From Eubacteriaceae bacterium (lineage in GTDB: Bacteria; Bacillota; Clostridia; Eubacteriales; Anaerofustaceae), in assembly GCA_009782875.1 (NCBI GenBank), contig WRIE01000008.1:1-64000 (forward strand): DNA of 64,000 bases, in the 5' to 3' direction. A model generated the notes under the pieces. It was not told the origin of the DNA. It worked only from the letters and a program-made list of their open reading frames with translations, and searched no databases. Each line of letters starts with the position of its first letter. The stretch's first letter is position 1. Below are positions 36,050 to 44,603 of this stretch, one piece after another. Both the position numbers and the translations under genes were made by a program.

Positions 36050-36619
36050 CCTGTTTGCGGTTTTATAAGCCATACGATTTGGGCAGCATTCGCCGCCCTT
36101 TTTATGTGCCTCGAGATTAACTTCACAGAGAACAAGGTTGCCGGGAGCTAGTTGCTTTGCTACACGAAACATAATCTGAACAAAAAAACAAAGTGGCATA
36201 TGGAAAATAATGCTGTCTGCACTTCTTCTTTTGAAGAAGCGCTATTATACGTTTTTCTGAAGTTTGTTCTTGCATCTTCGGCAGTAAACTGCCATTCCTC
36301 ACTTTGCCACTTTTCCTCCCGTCATCCTGCCAAGCTTTAGCCGGTCATTTTTTAGTTTGCCTAAACAGTTCTTCTTAGGTTTCCCAAAAGTTGCTTGGAC
36401 ATGGCTAACAGCTCGCACTCGAAGTGGAGCTCAAATCTACGGCTAAGCTGTAGCCTTTCTGCGCTAGCCTTTCGATATCTGTGGAAAAGCGTAATAGCGA
36501 TCTTCTTCATCCCATGATTTTGGGTAACAACAGAGCTTGCCCATGACACAATAATGGACAGGACGATTCCCAAAAGCAGTACGCGCATTCTGCTTTTGGT
36601 TAACTAAGATAGAGGGGTG
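36050..36619. other. Intergenic region, no supported gene
   Basis: About 570 bases after iscU. Both strands carry short frames without ribosome binding sites. Nothing recognisable. Confidence 0.45.
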
Positions 36620-36715
36620 ATGGTTAAAAAATTTGAGGCAAGCCAAATGTCAAACAGAGCAATGGATTTTATTCAAGAATTGCACGGCAAGCCTGGGCGC
36701 AATGCAATAAAATAA
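36620..36715 (+). CDS. Possible 31-residue peptide
   Basis: ATG 36620 opens a frame (MVKKFEASQMSNRAMDFIQE then LHGKPGRNAIK) just after AGAGGGG, although the spacing is short; GTG 36617 is an alternative. Composition is protein-like and helical. It may be a small protein or the N-terminal stub of a lost gene. Confidence 0.25.
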   Translation: MVKKFEASQMSNRAMDFIQELHGKPGRNAIK

Positions 36716-36751
36716 GTATAATAAAAAAAAGACAAATTAGGAGCGTGTGCC

Positions 36752-37285
36752 ATGGACCAAGAATTGCTTTCAATCGTTGATGGTTTCCAGTTCGACCAAG
36801 TGGCGCAGTTTTCAACTTCAATAATCAAGCCGGTAAAATCGCTATATGAGATGTGCTCAAATGGACGTTGCAGAAGCTATAATAGCCGCTATTCGTGCCC
36901 GCCTGCCGTAGGCACATTTGAGTCGCTGCAAGTAGAGCTATCTGGCTACAAAGAAGGCATTGTGCTTGGCAAGGTATACCAAATCGGAAGCAACTTTGAC
37001 TTTGAAGGGATGATTGACGCATCAAGGGAATTTGGCGTTGAAATTGTCGAGCTAAAAAAGGCATTCCAAAATAAAGGCATTGAAGCTATGGTTATGGGGT
37101 CTGGAGGATGCAGGGTATGTGAAGAGTGCAGCTATCCTGACGCCCCGTGCCAACATCCCGAAATTATGATACGCTCTATCTCTTGTTTTGGCATCAATGT
37201 CGGGCAGGTAGTCCGGGACTGTGGGCTTTCTTACAACAGCGGCGATAGGACTGTAGCTTACTTTAGCTTTGCGCTTAGCAATTAG
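36752..37285 (+). CDS. DUF2284 predicted metal-binding protein
   Basis: The protein has 177 residues; AGGAG lies 8 bases before ATG 36752. The Cys-rich pattern of the family is present: YEMCSNGRCRSYNSRYSCPP near residues 32-51, and CRVCEECSYPDAPCQHPE near 120-137, suggesting an Fe-S or zinc site. DUF2284 proteins are often found near corrinoid methyltransferases and uroporphyrinogen-decarboxylase-like genes, and one such gene (38195-39352) is close by on the other strand. Function is unknown. An upstream TATAAT at 36718 could be its -10 element. Confidence 0.8.
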   Translation: MDQELLSIVDGFQFDQVAQFSTSIIKPVKSLYEMCSNGRCRSYNSRYSCPPAVGTFESLQVELSGYKEGIVLGKVYQIGSNFDFEGMIDASREFGVEIVELKKAFQNKGIEAMVMGSGGCRVCEECSYPDAPCQHPEIMIRSISCFGINVGQVVRDCGLSYNSGDRTVAYFSFALSN

Positions 37286-37559
37286 CCAAGAGCCACGGGT
37301 TGGGGCTGTTTGCGATATTCAATAACATAAGTGGATTGCATGGCCCAAACTGCCGCCGTCTACAGCTTGTGGATAGGCAGCTTTGGAGATAATTTCACGT
37401 GCCCAGATCTGTGCCTTTTGCAACATCCTTGATGTTTGAAAGATTGTACTATATCTTTTGGCTTAACTTGTTGGCTGTAATAATACTGCATTTCCAAAGA
37501 AGATTTTTGCCTTGCTACTACAAATCCAGCATCCATAATTCGCTAAACTAGTGGCACAA
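37286..37559. other. Short intergenic region
   Basis: No gene recognised. Confidence 0.5.
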
Positions 37560-37925
37560 TCGGAAAGAGAGACGACATCACATTCACCAGTATGATGCAA
37601 ATACCCAGTCTAGAGCGATTAAGGCATGATGACCGGTATTGCTTTGTCGTTGCCTTGCAATGTAGTGGGATTGTCGTACAGGCAAACCGCATTGCCCTGT
37701 CCTCATTTGATGTTCGGGATTTTGCCAAGCAGACGGAACTTGGCAACGCCAGACTTTTCAGGTTCTGCGTTTTTTTTATTTCGATTGGGTAGGACATGCC
37801 GCCGTACTCAATGAGTATGTGGATCTCGTTTCTGTCACGGTCGCGGTAGAAATATTGCGGCAAGTCTAATATCCCCATATTGCTAGAGCTTTGGTGATCT
37901 CGCCTAAAACGAAGGTTTCTAAGAA
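37560..37925 (-). pseudogene. DUF4143 ATPase, C-terminal fragment
   Basis: Fragments in shifting frames read ETFVLGEITKALA, then MGILDLPQYFYRDRDRNEIH, then LIEYGGMSYPIEIKKT. This is the DUF4143 nuclease-like core of the ATPase family at 7562-8782. The first 300 residues are missing. It resembles the decayed copy at 39856-40862 more than the intact ones, including the RDRDRN block. Confidence 0.7.
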
Positions 37926-38062
37926 AGAAAACACTTGCAGAAAAGAAAATTTTGGCCAACTGAAATATAAAAGCGCAGATGGGTACTGCGCTCTTTATCT
38001 TTGATAATTTTTGTTCCACAAACGCATGGCCTTTATAGCTAAAACAGGAAGAGCCTTGTTAT

Positions 38063-38182
38063 TTAGAGGCCAAACAAAGTGTAGGCAAAGTCATTTAGCT
38101 GTTGTGACCTTCGCGGCTCTTCGAGTGCCCACTCCTTGTCTTCTTTCATTTCTGCAATAAGCTCGTCAATAGTGAAGTTCAT
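38063..38182 (-). CDS. Small 39-residue protein downstream of the URO-D-like gene
   Basis: ATG 38182 follows AAGGAGGAC by 5 bases, one of the best ribosome binding sites in the window. The product starts MNFTIDELIAEMKEDKEWAL and ends NDFAYTLFGL. It is acidic and helical with no cysteine and no recognised family. It begins 12 bases after the stop of the uroporphyrinogen-decarboxylase-like gene on the same strand, so the two are probably co-expressed. Confidence 0.6.
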   Translation of the reverse strand: MNFTIDELIAEMKEDKEWALEEPRRSQQLNDFAYTLFGL

Positions 38183-38194
38183 AGATTGTCCTCC

Positions 38195-39352
38195 TTATTT
38201 CCTTCCGTACTCATTCACAAACTTGTATGTGTCAGCCACATTTTGGTTGATGTCGCCCCGGCACAGCCACGACTTGTTGCAGCCGAAGACGAGCCCTCCG
38301 CCTGGCCCGACTTCGTCGATGACCTGCTTGGCGTAATCGATGTTCTTCTGTAGCGGCAAAAGCCTCATGTTTTGCATGATGACCCCGCCCATCAATGTAT
38401 GGTGGTGGCCGATAACCTTGTTGAGGTCTAATATGTCATCGTCGTCGACACGGTTGAACAGGGAGTCTTTTGGCAGGTTCAGGAAGCGGTCGATGAAGGG
38501 CAGCCAGTGGCCTTCTATGAAGATGCTAAGCTTGTTGCCTGTTGAGGCAAGCCCATTGATCTGTTTTTCGAAGTATGGCCAGAAAAACTCGTCGAACTGC
38601 TTCGGGCTTAGATAGCAGGGGATATGCGCAGGGTAGTTGGCCATAACACCTGTCAGCTTGGTATCCCTGTAGTCGGTTGCACGGACCGCATAGATCACCT
38701 CGAGGGCGTCGTGGACCTCTTGGGGGCGCCTTCTAAGATCGGCGATCGTCCCGACAAAGCCGCGCAGGCGGTCAAAGATATAGTCGATCGGGGTAACGAA
38801 TGGAGCTAGGCCAACAGTGGGGGTTGGGTAGAACCCGTACTCCTCATAAAGTTTCTTTTGTATTTCAGAGACATGGCTCGTTGCCCGCCAGACTCTCTCG
38901 TCAATGATTGTTTTCAGCCTTCTAATCGCTTCTTCTTTGTCTGCGCCAAAAAGGCTTGGGAACTTTCTTGGGAGCAGGGTGTCCTTGACGAACTTGTCCA
39001 TGTCAGCTATGAGCAGAGGGTACTCGTCTGCCTTCATGGTCGGCCTTTGCAAATGCTGCAAGGCTACCCCATCCGGACCCAGGAAGGTCTCAGTCATGTT
39101 GTCTAAAGCCTCGTATGTTTTTGGGAAGGCGCTGTAACTGACGTTTCCAGTGTCTGACGGGATGTTGTCGAAAAAGTGCCTGATAACTTTCTCAGTCAAC
39201 TCAGGGCTATACTCGACTTCCATGAACGTGTAGCCGGCGTAATCCAAGATGGCATTGCTGCCGCTTACATTCTTTGGAATCCAGTCTGGCTCGATGTGGT
39301 TGATGGCTTTGTCAAAATTCTCTTTTTGCAAAGCCTGTTTGTTTTCTGCCAT
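38195..39352 (-). CDS. Uroporphyrinogen decarboxylase (URO-D)-fold protein, MtaA-like
   Basis: The protein has 385 residues and starts at ATG 39352, with GGAGG 10 bases upstream. It has the URO-D/MtaA barrel layout (DWIPKNVSGSNAILDYAG at the start; GFYPTPTVGLAPFVTPIDYI; LSIFIEGHWLPFIDRF; GGVIMQNMRLLPL; GGGLVFGCNKSWL with a late Cys). In corrinoid methyltransferases of this fold the metal is held by His and Cys residues; the H-x-n-C arrangement may exist here (EGHW, FGCNKS) but cannot be confirmed. True haem synthesis is unlikely because the family motifs differ. It probably transfers methyl groups, substrate unknown. A promoter with a 16-bp palindromic operator lies upstream. Confidence 0.75.
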   Translation of the reverse strand: MAENKQALQKENFDKAINHIEPDWIPKNVSGSNAILDYAGYTFMEVEYSPELTEKVIRHFFDNIPSDTGNVSYSAFPKTYEALDNMTETFLGPDGVALQHLQRPTMKADEYPLLIADMDKFVKDTLLPRKFPSLFGADKEEAIRRLKTIIDERVWRATSHVSEIQKKLYEEYGFYPTPTVGLAPFVTPIDYIFDRLRGFVGTIADLRRRPQEVHDALEVIYAVRATDYRDTKLTGVMANYPAHIPCYLSPKQFDEFFWPYFEKQINGLASTGNKLSIFIEGHWLPFIDRFLNLPKDSLFNRVDDDDILDLNKVIGHHHTLMGGVIMQNMRLLPLQKNIDYAKQVIDEVGPGGGLVFGCNKSWLCRGDINQNVADTYKFVNEYGRK

Positions 39353-39423
39353 GTGTGTTATTCCTCCATGTTTCTTTGTTTTCTTCTTTTGCAACACATT
39401 TGGGTTGTTGTTGTATTACCAGT

Positions 39424-39451
39424 ATTATAAACTGTGGCTTGTATTTATCAA
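39424..39451 (-). promoter_or_regulatory. Promoter of the URO-D-like gene
   Basis: On the minus strand TTGATA, a 16-base spacer and TATAAT, about 70 bases before the start codon. Confidence 0.65.
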
Positions 39452-39466
39452 ACCAAATATTTGGTT
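39451..39466 (-). promoter_or_regulatory. Perfect 16-bp palindrome, likely operator
   Basis: AACCAAATATTTGGTT is fully self-complementary and abuts the -35 box of the URO-D-like gene promoter. It is well placed as an activator or repressor site; no regulator gene is adjacent. Confidence 0.6.
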
Positions 39467-39660
39467 AACATAAACAAAACACAAAATTGATACATCAAGA
39501 GCACTTTCAGAAATTCTAAAACCGGAGGGAAGCTTGCGCCAAAAGACATAGGGGCAAAGTGCGAGGCGCTTGCCTACAGTTGGATGGGCGGGTGTCTGAG
39601 CCTGGAGGAGGCTATTGGCTTAAGCTGCTGTTTTCCACTTTGGTTTTAAAAGCCCACAGG

Positions 39661-39790
39661 TGTAAAGTTTAAACTTCGCCTGCAGGCTGCTATCGCAACC
39701 AGCAGCATGGCTACCGAGCTTGTCAAGGAAAGCCACTCCGGAAACGCCCAAAGTGGCCAACACAGCTGTCAGGAAGGCATGCAGGCACAC
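39661..39790 (+). pseudogene. iscU fragment
   Basis: VKFK, AAIATSSMATELVK and following bases match iscU codons 54-95 with a small deletion of the Cys61 region and later frameshifts. It is a partial duplication of the intact iscU 4 kb upstream. Confidence 0.75.
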
Positions 39791-39855
39791 GATAAGAAAG
39801 ACAGGCGACATAACACATCCGCCTGTCTGATGCAAATATTTAGCTTAGAGCGGAT

Positions 39856-40862
39856 TTACAGCATGGTGACCGGTAGAGCTTTATCGTTGCCTTGCAGTGT
39901 GGCGAGATTGTCGTACTGGCAAACCACGCCGCCCTGTCCCCGTTTGATCTCCGGGATTCTATCAAGCAGGCTGAACCTGGCAACGTCTGGCTTTTCCGGG
40001 TCTGCGTGTTTCTTAATTTCGATTGGGTAAAATGTGCCGCCATCCTCAATGAGCATGTCGATCCAGTTTCGATCACGGTCGCGGTAGAAATACAGCGGCA
40101 AATCTAATATCCCCATACGCCGCAAGCCCAGTATCTAAAAAATACAGTTTTGGCGCTTTGGCCGTCCGCTTTGTGATATTGTTGTGGTAAGGCTTTAATA
40201 GGTAGACAAGGTTGGATGCAACCAATATGGACACCCAACGTTGTGCTGTCGGTTGGCTTACACCCACCTCCCTCTCAATCAAAGCCAGATTAAGAAGCTG
40301 TCCGGTGCGGCATGCCATAGCTGTCATAAATTGTGTAAATTTAACTTGGTCAACCACCTGCCCCAAATCACAAACATCTCGTTCAATATAGGTCCTGACA
40401 TAGGCGGCAAAGCATATCTGCCAGCCATAGCCGGGATTGGCGCTAAGCTCATGGAAGCTGCCACGATGAATGGCGTTCCATATATCGGCATAGGGAAAAT
40501 CCGCTTGATCCTTTTGTCTATCAACAAAGTACTCATCAGTCGGCAGAAACGGCTTGTGAAATGAAACGCCATACAATTCCCGCAGGGATAACGCTGGAAG
40601 ATTGGGAATACCGAGCCGTCCCGCCAGAGATTCGCTGACATTCTTCATCATCTCAAACTGCTGGGGGCTGGAAAGGAAAAACTGTCCTTTCTTCTTATCT
40701 TTATCCAAAATGATCTTGATTTGCGGGAACAGTTCCTGTGCATGCTGCACCTCGTCTATAAAGACGGGCGGCAGTTTGTCTTTAAAAGAATGTTCCAATC
40801 TGTTCGACAGCATTCACAAGCTGGATCTTGTCATCCAGCGCAACATATCCAATATATCCCAT
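39856..40862 (-). pseudogene. DUF4143 ATPase, decayed
   Basis: From about 40862 downward: IGYVALDDKIQLVNAVEQ, then after a frameshift KDKLPPVFIDEVQHAQELFP (Walker B), LAGRLGIPNLPALSLRELYG, RTYIERDVCDLGQV, LDTGLAAYG. A deletion of about 45 codons and a frameshift follow, then GILDLPLYFYRDRDRN and FYPIEIKKHADPEK. The Walker A part is missing at the 5' end, where the sequence passes into an iscS fragment. The layout matches the intact ATPase at 7562-8782. Confidence 0.85.
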
Positions 40863-40865
40863 GAC

Positions 40866-40912
40866 CATCAACTAGCTTGAGGGAAGCGGCAAGGCCTGAA
40901 ACCATACTTGTC
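40866..40912 (+). pseudogene. iscS fragment
   Basis: About 45 bases (CATCAACTAGCTTGAGG through CCATACTTGTCACT) match iscS around codons 127-144 (INQLEAAIRPDTILVTV) at roughly 85% identity. It adjoins the 5' end of the decayed ATPase. Confidence 0.55.
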
Positions 40913-40932
40913 ACTTTCACAAATTGCTTGGA

Positions 40933-41733
40933 TTAATCAAAATGTCTTGCGCAACAACCAAGTAGCGCAAACAAGCAAATTGTCCATATCACATACTCGT
41001 TTAGCTGGTTGTTGACATAAGCTTCAAACATCGCATTTTTGCCATGATGTTTTGAAGCAAGCTCTTTTGCCCTGGCAGTGATAAACGCCATGCCCTCGTC
41101 AGCACAGCCGGATGCGGGTGTGTTGTTGTCTTTGCCAAAATCAACGCCAACTAACTCCAGCCCTGCCTGCCCAAACAAATCTGCCCATTGTTTTTCCGTC
41201 AATAGCTCATAGCTATTTGATTTCAAATCACTCTGTTTTACATTTTCGGGAAGATAGCACTCATCAATGAGCATATGTCCACCTGTGTTGATTACGGCTT
41301 TAAGCTTATCGAGCATTTGGGCAGGTTCGCCCAATACAACGCCTGCTGCGCCAAAGACAACAACATCATAGCCTCTTTCATTTGCCACAGCTTCGTTCAC
41401 ATCACCAGTTGCAAAACCGCATAAACCTGCTACGTTGTATTCAGCGGCTTTCTGCAGCGCATATTTAATAAACTCTGGCATTATATCCACACCTTTGACT
41501 CTCGCATTAAAGCGCTCTGCGATTCTTACCGAAACAGCCCCTTTGCCGCAGGCCAAATCCAGCACCTTCATCCCAGACGGCACATCAACTTGCTTTTCAA
41601 TCAAACAGCACATGGCAATAGGGTCGCTTCCAAGCTCCCAGAAGTCTTGGAGCAAATATGGCACAAAGGGCAACAATTCTGTTGTATCCGCTGACAAAGA
41701 CACTGCCAGTTTATCATCAATTTCCTCTTGCAT
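40933..41733 (-). CDS. Class I SAM-dependent methyltransferase
   Basis: The protein has 266 residues and starts at ATG 41733, with AGGGAG 5 bases upstream. The Rossmann-type core is clear: motif I VLDLACGKGAVSVRIAERF near residue 58, motif II VKGVDIMPEF, then GDVNEAVANERGYDVVVFGA, and DKLKAVINTGGHMLIDECYLP. The N-terminal part (SADTTELLPFVPYLLQDFWE) matches a group of small-molecule methyltransferases. The substrate is unknown. It is encoded 31 bases downstream of the DUF2461 gene, likely one transcript. Confidence 0.85.
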   Translation of the reverse strand: MQEEIDDKLAVSLSADTTELLPFVPYLLQDFWELGSDPIAMCCLIEKQVDVPSGMKVLDLACGKGAVSVRIAERFNARVKGVDIMPEFIKYALQKAAEYNVAGLCGFATGDVNEAVANERGYDVVVFGAAGVVLGEPAQMLDKLKAVINTGGHMLIDECYLPENVKQSDLKSNSYELLTEKQWADLFGQAGLELVGVDFGKDNNTPASGCADEGMAFITARAKELASKHHGKNAMFEAYVNNQLNEYVIWTICLFALLGCCARHFD

Positions 41734-41764
41734 TTTTCTCCCTGAATAAAATTTGCTGCTTTGT

Positions 41765-42427
41765 TTACCGTTTTGGCATTTCAAAATCGATGAGCGCTTT
41801 GTTTAAAAAGTCATTAAAAGGTTTCATTGTTCTAAAAACCTGGGCTGCCGACGCAGCAAAACCGCTTGCTTGGGCTTGCTCGTCAGCAACCAGTTTTTCA
41901 AGATACCAGCTTTTGTTTTTTAACAGTTCGGACAGTGGATGTGCACCATCATACCCCTTGGGCAATTTTTTAAGCGCATCCCCCTTGATTTCAAACTGCC
42001 CGCCGCTAATTATCCGGCTAAGCTCATCGCCATTGCCGACAATATAATTTCTCACCATCGAAGTGGCTTCCTTGAACATAGAGGCAAACAGCCCTCCTCC
42101 CAAAAACGAATTGCCGCCCGGGGCAATTACGACATAATAGCCAACAGGTATTGGAGCCTTGCCCTTAGATGATATGTGCGCCCTGAATTTTGGATTATAT
42201 GGCGACTTGTCGTGGGCAAAGCGTGTGTCCCGAGCCAATTTGAACGTCAAGTCTTTTGGGTTGTTGTGTGCAATGCTTTCGTCAAATTCGCTGATATGGG
42301 CAATCAGCTGTCCAATAAAATTCTCAAAATCGGCATTGGCCTCTTGGTAGCGCGATTTGTTCAACCGGTACCATTCCCGGTCATTATTTTGTGACAAATC
42401 CGATAAATATGCAAATATAGATTCCAT
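41765..42427 (-). CDS. DUF2461 family protein
   Basis: The protein has 220 residues; AAGGA precedes ATG 42427. It carries the family's landmarks: FLSDLSQNND-EWYRLNKSRY at the start, FKLARDTRFAHDKSPYNPKF near residue 63, and GYYVVIAPGGNSFLGGGLF near residue 95. Length is typical (about 220). Function is unknown. It is the first gene of a pair with the methyltransferase. Confidence 0.88.
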   Translation of the reverse strand: MESIFAYLSDLSQNNDREWYRLNKSRYQEANADFENFIGQLIAHISEFDESIAHNNPKDLTFKLARDTRFAHDKSPYNPKFRAHISSKGKAPIPVGYYVVIAPGGNSFLGGGLFASMFKEATSMVRNYIVGNGDELSRIISGGQFEIKGDALKKLPKGYDGAHPLSELLKNKSWYLEKLVADEQAQASGFAASAAQVFRTMKPFNDFLNKALIDFEMPKR

Positions 42428-42856
42428 AGCGCATTTCCTTAATTTTGTGTTGTTATATGTTACACTTAGCGCTCTTTACATTCTTGCGAGCTCCCGGGGC
42501 TGGCTTTCCAACCCTACACCGCCAATTCTAAGGAGCCTTTTGCCGCGCCTGGCATCCAAACAAAATCGCAGCCCTTTAGTCTTTTTGCTGCCGTATATCT
42601 AAGCTTCAAACTCACAAATTTGCCTGGTTGCACTTGGCGCAGCTTTATTTTAGAGAAAATTGCCCTTCACTGCCTATTTACATCTACCCTATTTTACCAT
42701 TTATCGGGCAAGCACTTTTCCAAACAAGCCAACTTCTTGCCAAAACTAGAAATAGGCTCAAAAAGATATTTTTTTCTTGGCAGGGCTATATTCGCAAACT
42801 ATAAATTTGATGTAAAATGTAAGGTATTCATTCTAGTGCTTGGAGGTAGCCCTTAG
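42428..42856. other. Upstream region of gatCAB
   Basis: About 430 bases with no gene. It should hold the promoters of gatCAB (rightward) and the DUF2461 pair (leftward), but I could not pick convincing -35/-10 pairs. Confidence 0.45.
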
Positions 42857-43150
42857 ATGCAGATCGAAATCAACGAAGAACTGGTAAGGCACCTTGAAAA
42901 TTCCTCATTCCTTTTATTGAAAGACGATGAAAGGGCCAAGATGGTTGGCCGCTTGTCAGAAAAAATGGTGGCAATCGGGCTAATCGGCTCTCTGGAAACA
43001 AACGGCGTTGCCCAATGCAGCACTCCACTAGCAAATGACAATGCATTTAGAAACGATGAGATCGAAGCTTCCCTAGACAGGAAGCTTGTATTGCAAAATG
43101 CGGCATTAAAGACCGATGAAGCATTCATTGCTCCCAAGACAGTGGAATAG
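42857..43150 (+). CDS. gatC: Asp/Glu-tRNA amidotransferase subunit C
   Basis: The protein has 97 residues; GGAGG lies 11 bases before ATG 42857. It is identified mainly by position before gatA and gatB, typical length (about 95), an N-terminal helix pattern (INEELVRHLENSSFLLLKDD) and the C-terminal tail DEAFIAPKTVE, close to the conserved 'D----R-PKVVE' ending. GatC ties GatA and GatB together. The middle is divergent from common GatC sequences, fitting the changes seen in GatA. Confidence 0.8.
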   Translation: MQIEINEELVRHLENSSFLLLKDDERAKMVGRLSEKMVAIGLIGSLETNGVAQCSTPLANDNAFRNDEIEASLDRKLVLQNAALKTDEAFIAPKTVE

Positions 43151-43169
43151 GCAGAAAGGATAGGCAAAT

Positions 43170-44603
43170 ATGCTTGAAATAGGAGCCCAGCAGCTTGCCC
43201 TCGAGATCGAAGCCGGAAGAATAAGCGTTGTCGAGGCAACAAACGCATATCTAGACCATATCGAGAAAAACGATAGGCATTATAACACTTTTTTGGCGCT
43301 AGACAGGGAAAGAGCACTTAAACGCGCCAGTGAAGTTCAAGAGCAAATCAAAGCGGGCGTGCTCGCCTCCCCCCTTGCAGGCGTTCCAACAGCTTTGATG
43401 GACAATATATCAACAAAAGGGATGGCAACAACATGCGCCTCGAAGATGCTTGGAAACTACGAGCCGGCATTTAACGCCTCTGTGGTGGACAAGCTTGAAG
43501 AAGCAGGCATGGTTATCCTGGGAAAACTCAACATGGATGAATTTGGAGTTGGCAGCCCAGGGGCGTTCGGCCCGGTGCGCAATCCATGGGACACCAGCCG
43601 CTCTGCTGGATCAGGCTCTACCGGCGCAGCAGCGGCAGTCGCCTTCGGCGGATCGCCGCTCAGTGTCGGCACAGACACCACTGGATCCCTTAGGCAATCG
43701 TCAGCTTATTGTGGCGTCAGCTGCATAAAACCCACATATGGGCTTGTCTCGAGATATGGCATTGTCGCTAGCGCTTCACTTGACCAAGCAGGCGCTGTTG
43801 GAAGAAGCATCCTTGACGCCTCTTGCTTGCTCTCAATTATAAGCGGTCCAGACCAAAAAGACGGGACATGCGTGGCAAGCGAGCCTTTGGAGCTGGCGCA
43901 AAACTTCGATGGGCGCCTTGACGGGCTTGTCATTGGCCTAGCCACAAATTGCTTGCCAGGAAAAGTGTCCGCAGAAGTGAAAGCTGCTGTGCTTGAGGCG
44001 GCAAAACAACTTGAAGAAGCAGGGGCAGTTGTGGAACCATTCGAAATGCCTTATACAGATTTGGCAGCAGCCGCCGGCTATGTTATATCAGCAGCAGAAG
44101 CAGGCTCTGGCCTTTCAAAGTATGATGGGCTGAAATATGGCTTTAGGTCAAAAACAGCAACGAACTTGGACGAGCTTTACAGAGAAAGCCGCAGCGAAGG
44201 TTTTGGCTACGAAGTCAAAGAAAGCATTATACTGTCTACCTTGCTGCTTTCATCAGAATACTACGACAGGTATTTTGCCAAAGCGCTGCAAGCGAGAACA
44301 TTGGTAAAGGACGCAGTAGACAACTTGCTAGCCCGTTTCGATATAATTCTCTCGCCTGTCGCCAATACTACAGCCACTCATCTTGGCGAAACGCGAACAA
44401 TTGAAGCTGACGCCTTTACAGTTGCCGCAAACCTGGCGGGGTTGCCTGCCGTCTCGCTGCCTTGCGGGTTCGGCGAGGGGAATCTTCCTATCGGATTGCA
44501 ACTTATGGCAAAACCATTCGCGGACCAACTTATAATCAAAGCAGCAAACGCATACCAAATGCGCACCAGCTACCATACTCAAAGACCGGAGGTGAGCTCA
44601 TAA
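43170..44603 (+). CDS. gatA: Asp/Glu-tRNA amidotransferase subunit A with altered catalytic triad
   Basis: The protein has 477 residues, of normal GatA length, in the amidase-signature family. The usual triad is Lys, cis-Ser and nucleophilic Ser. Here 'IKDN' reads LMDN (Met77 replaces the catalytic Lys), the cis-Ser motif GGSSGGS reads GSGSTGA with Gly149 at the cis-Ser position, and only the nucleophile Ser173 in TDTTGSLRQ remains. The loop normally reading 'GSSTENSAFGP' is shortened to GSPGAFGP. Glutaminase activity is therefore unlikely, and the complex would depend on free ammonia. The reading frame is otherwise well kept, which argues against a pseudogene. It overlaps gatB by one base. 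Confidence 0.9.
   Translation: MLEIGAQQLALEIEAGRISVVEATNAYLDHIEKNDRHYNTFLALDRERALKRASEVQEQIKAGVLASPLAGVPTALMDNISTKGMATTCASKMLGNYEPAFNASVVDKLEEAGMVILGKLNMDEFGVGSPGAFGPVRNPWDTSRSAGSGSTGAAAAVAFGGSPLSVGTDTTGSLRQSSAYCGVSCIKPTYGLVSRYGIVASASLDQAGAVGRSILDASCLLSIISGPDQKDGTCVASEPLELAQNFDGRLDGLVIGLATNCLPGKVSAEVKAAVLEAAKQLEEAGAVVEPFEMPYTDLAAAAGYVISAAEAGSGLSKYDGLKYGFRSKTATNLDELYRESRSEGFGYEVKESIILSTLLLSSEYYDRYFAKALQARTLVKDAVDNLLARFDIILSPVANTTATHLGETRTIEADAFTVAANLAGLPAVSLPCGFGEGNLPIGLQLMAKPFADQLIIKAANAYQMRTSYHTQRPEVSS

Noticed and set aside
43170-44603. gatA as a pseudogene because of lost catalytic residues
   Set aside because: Full length, no stops or frameshifts, coupled to gatB, and the rest of the fold is conserved; substitution rather than decay.
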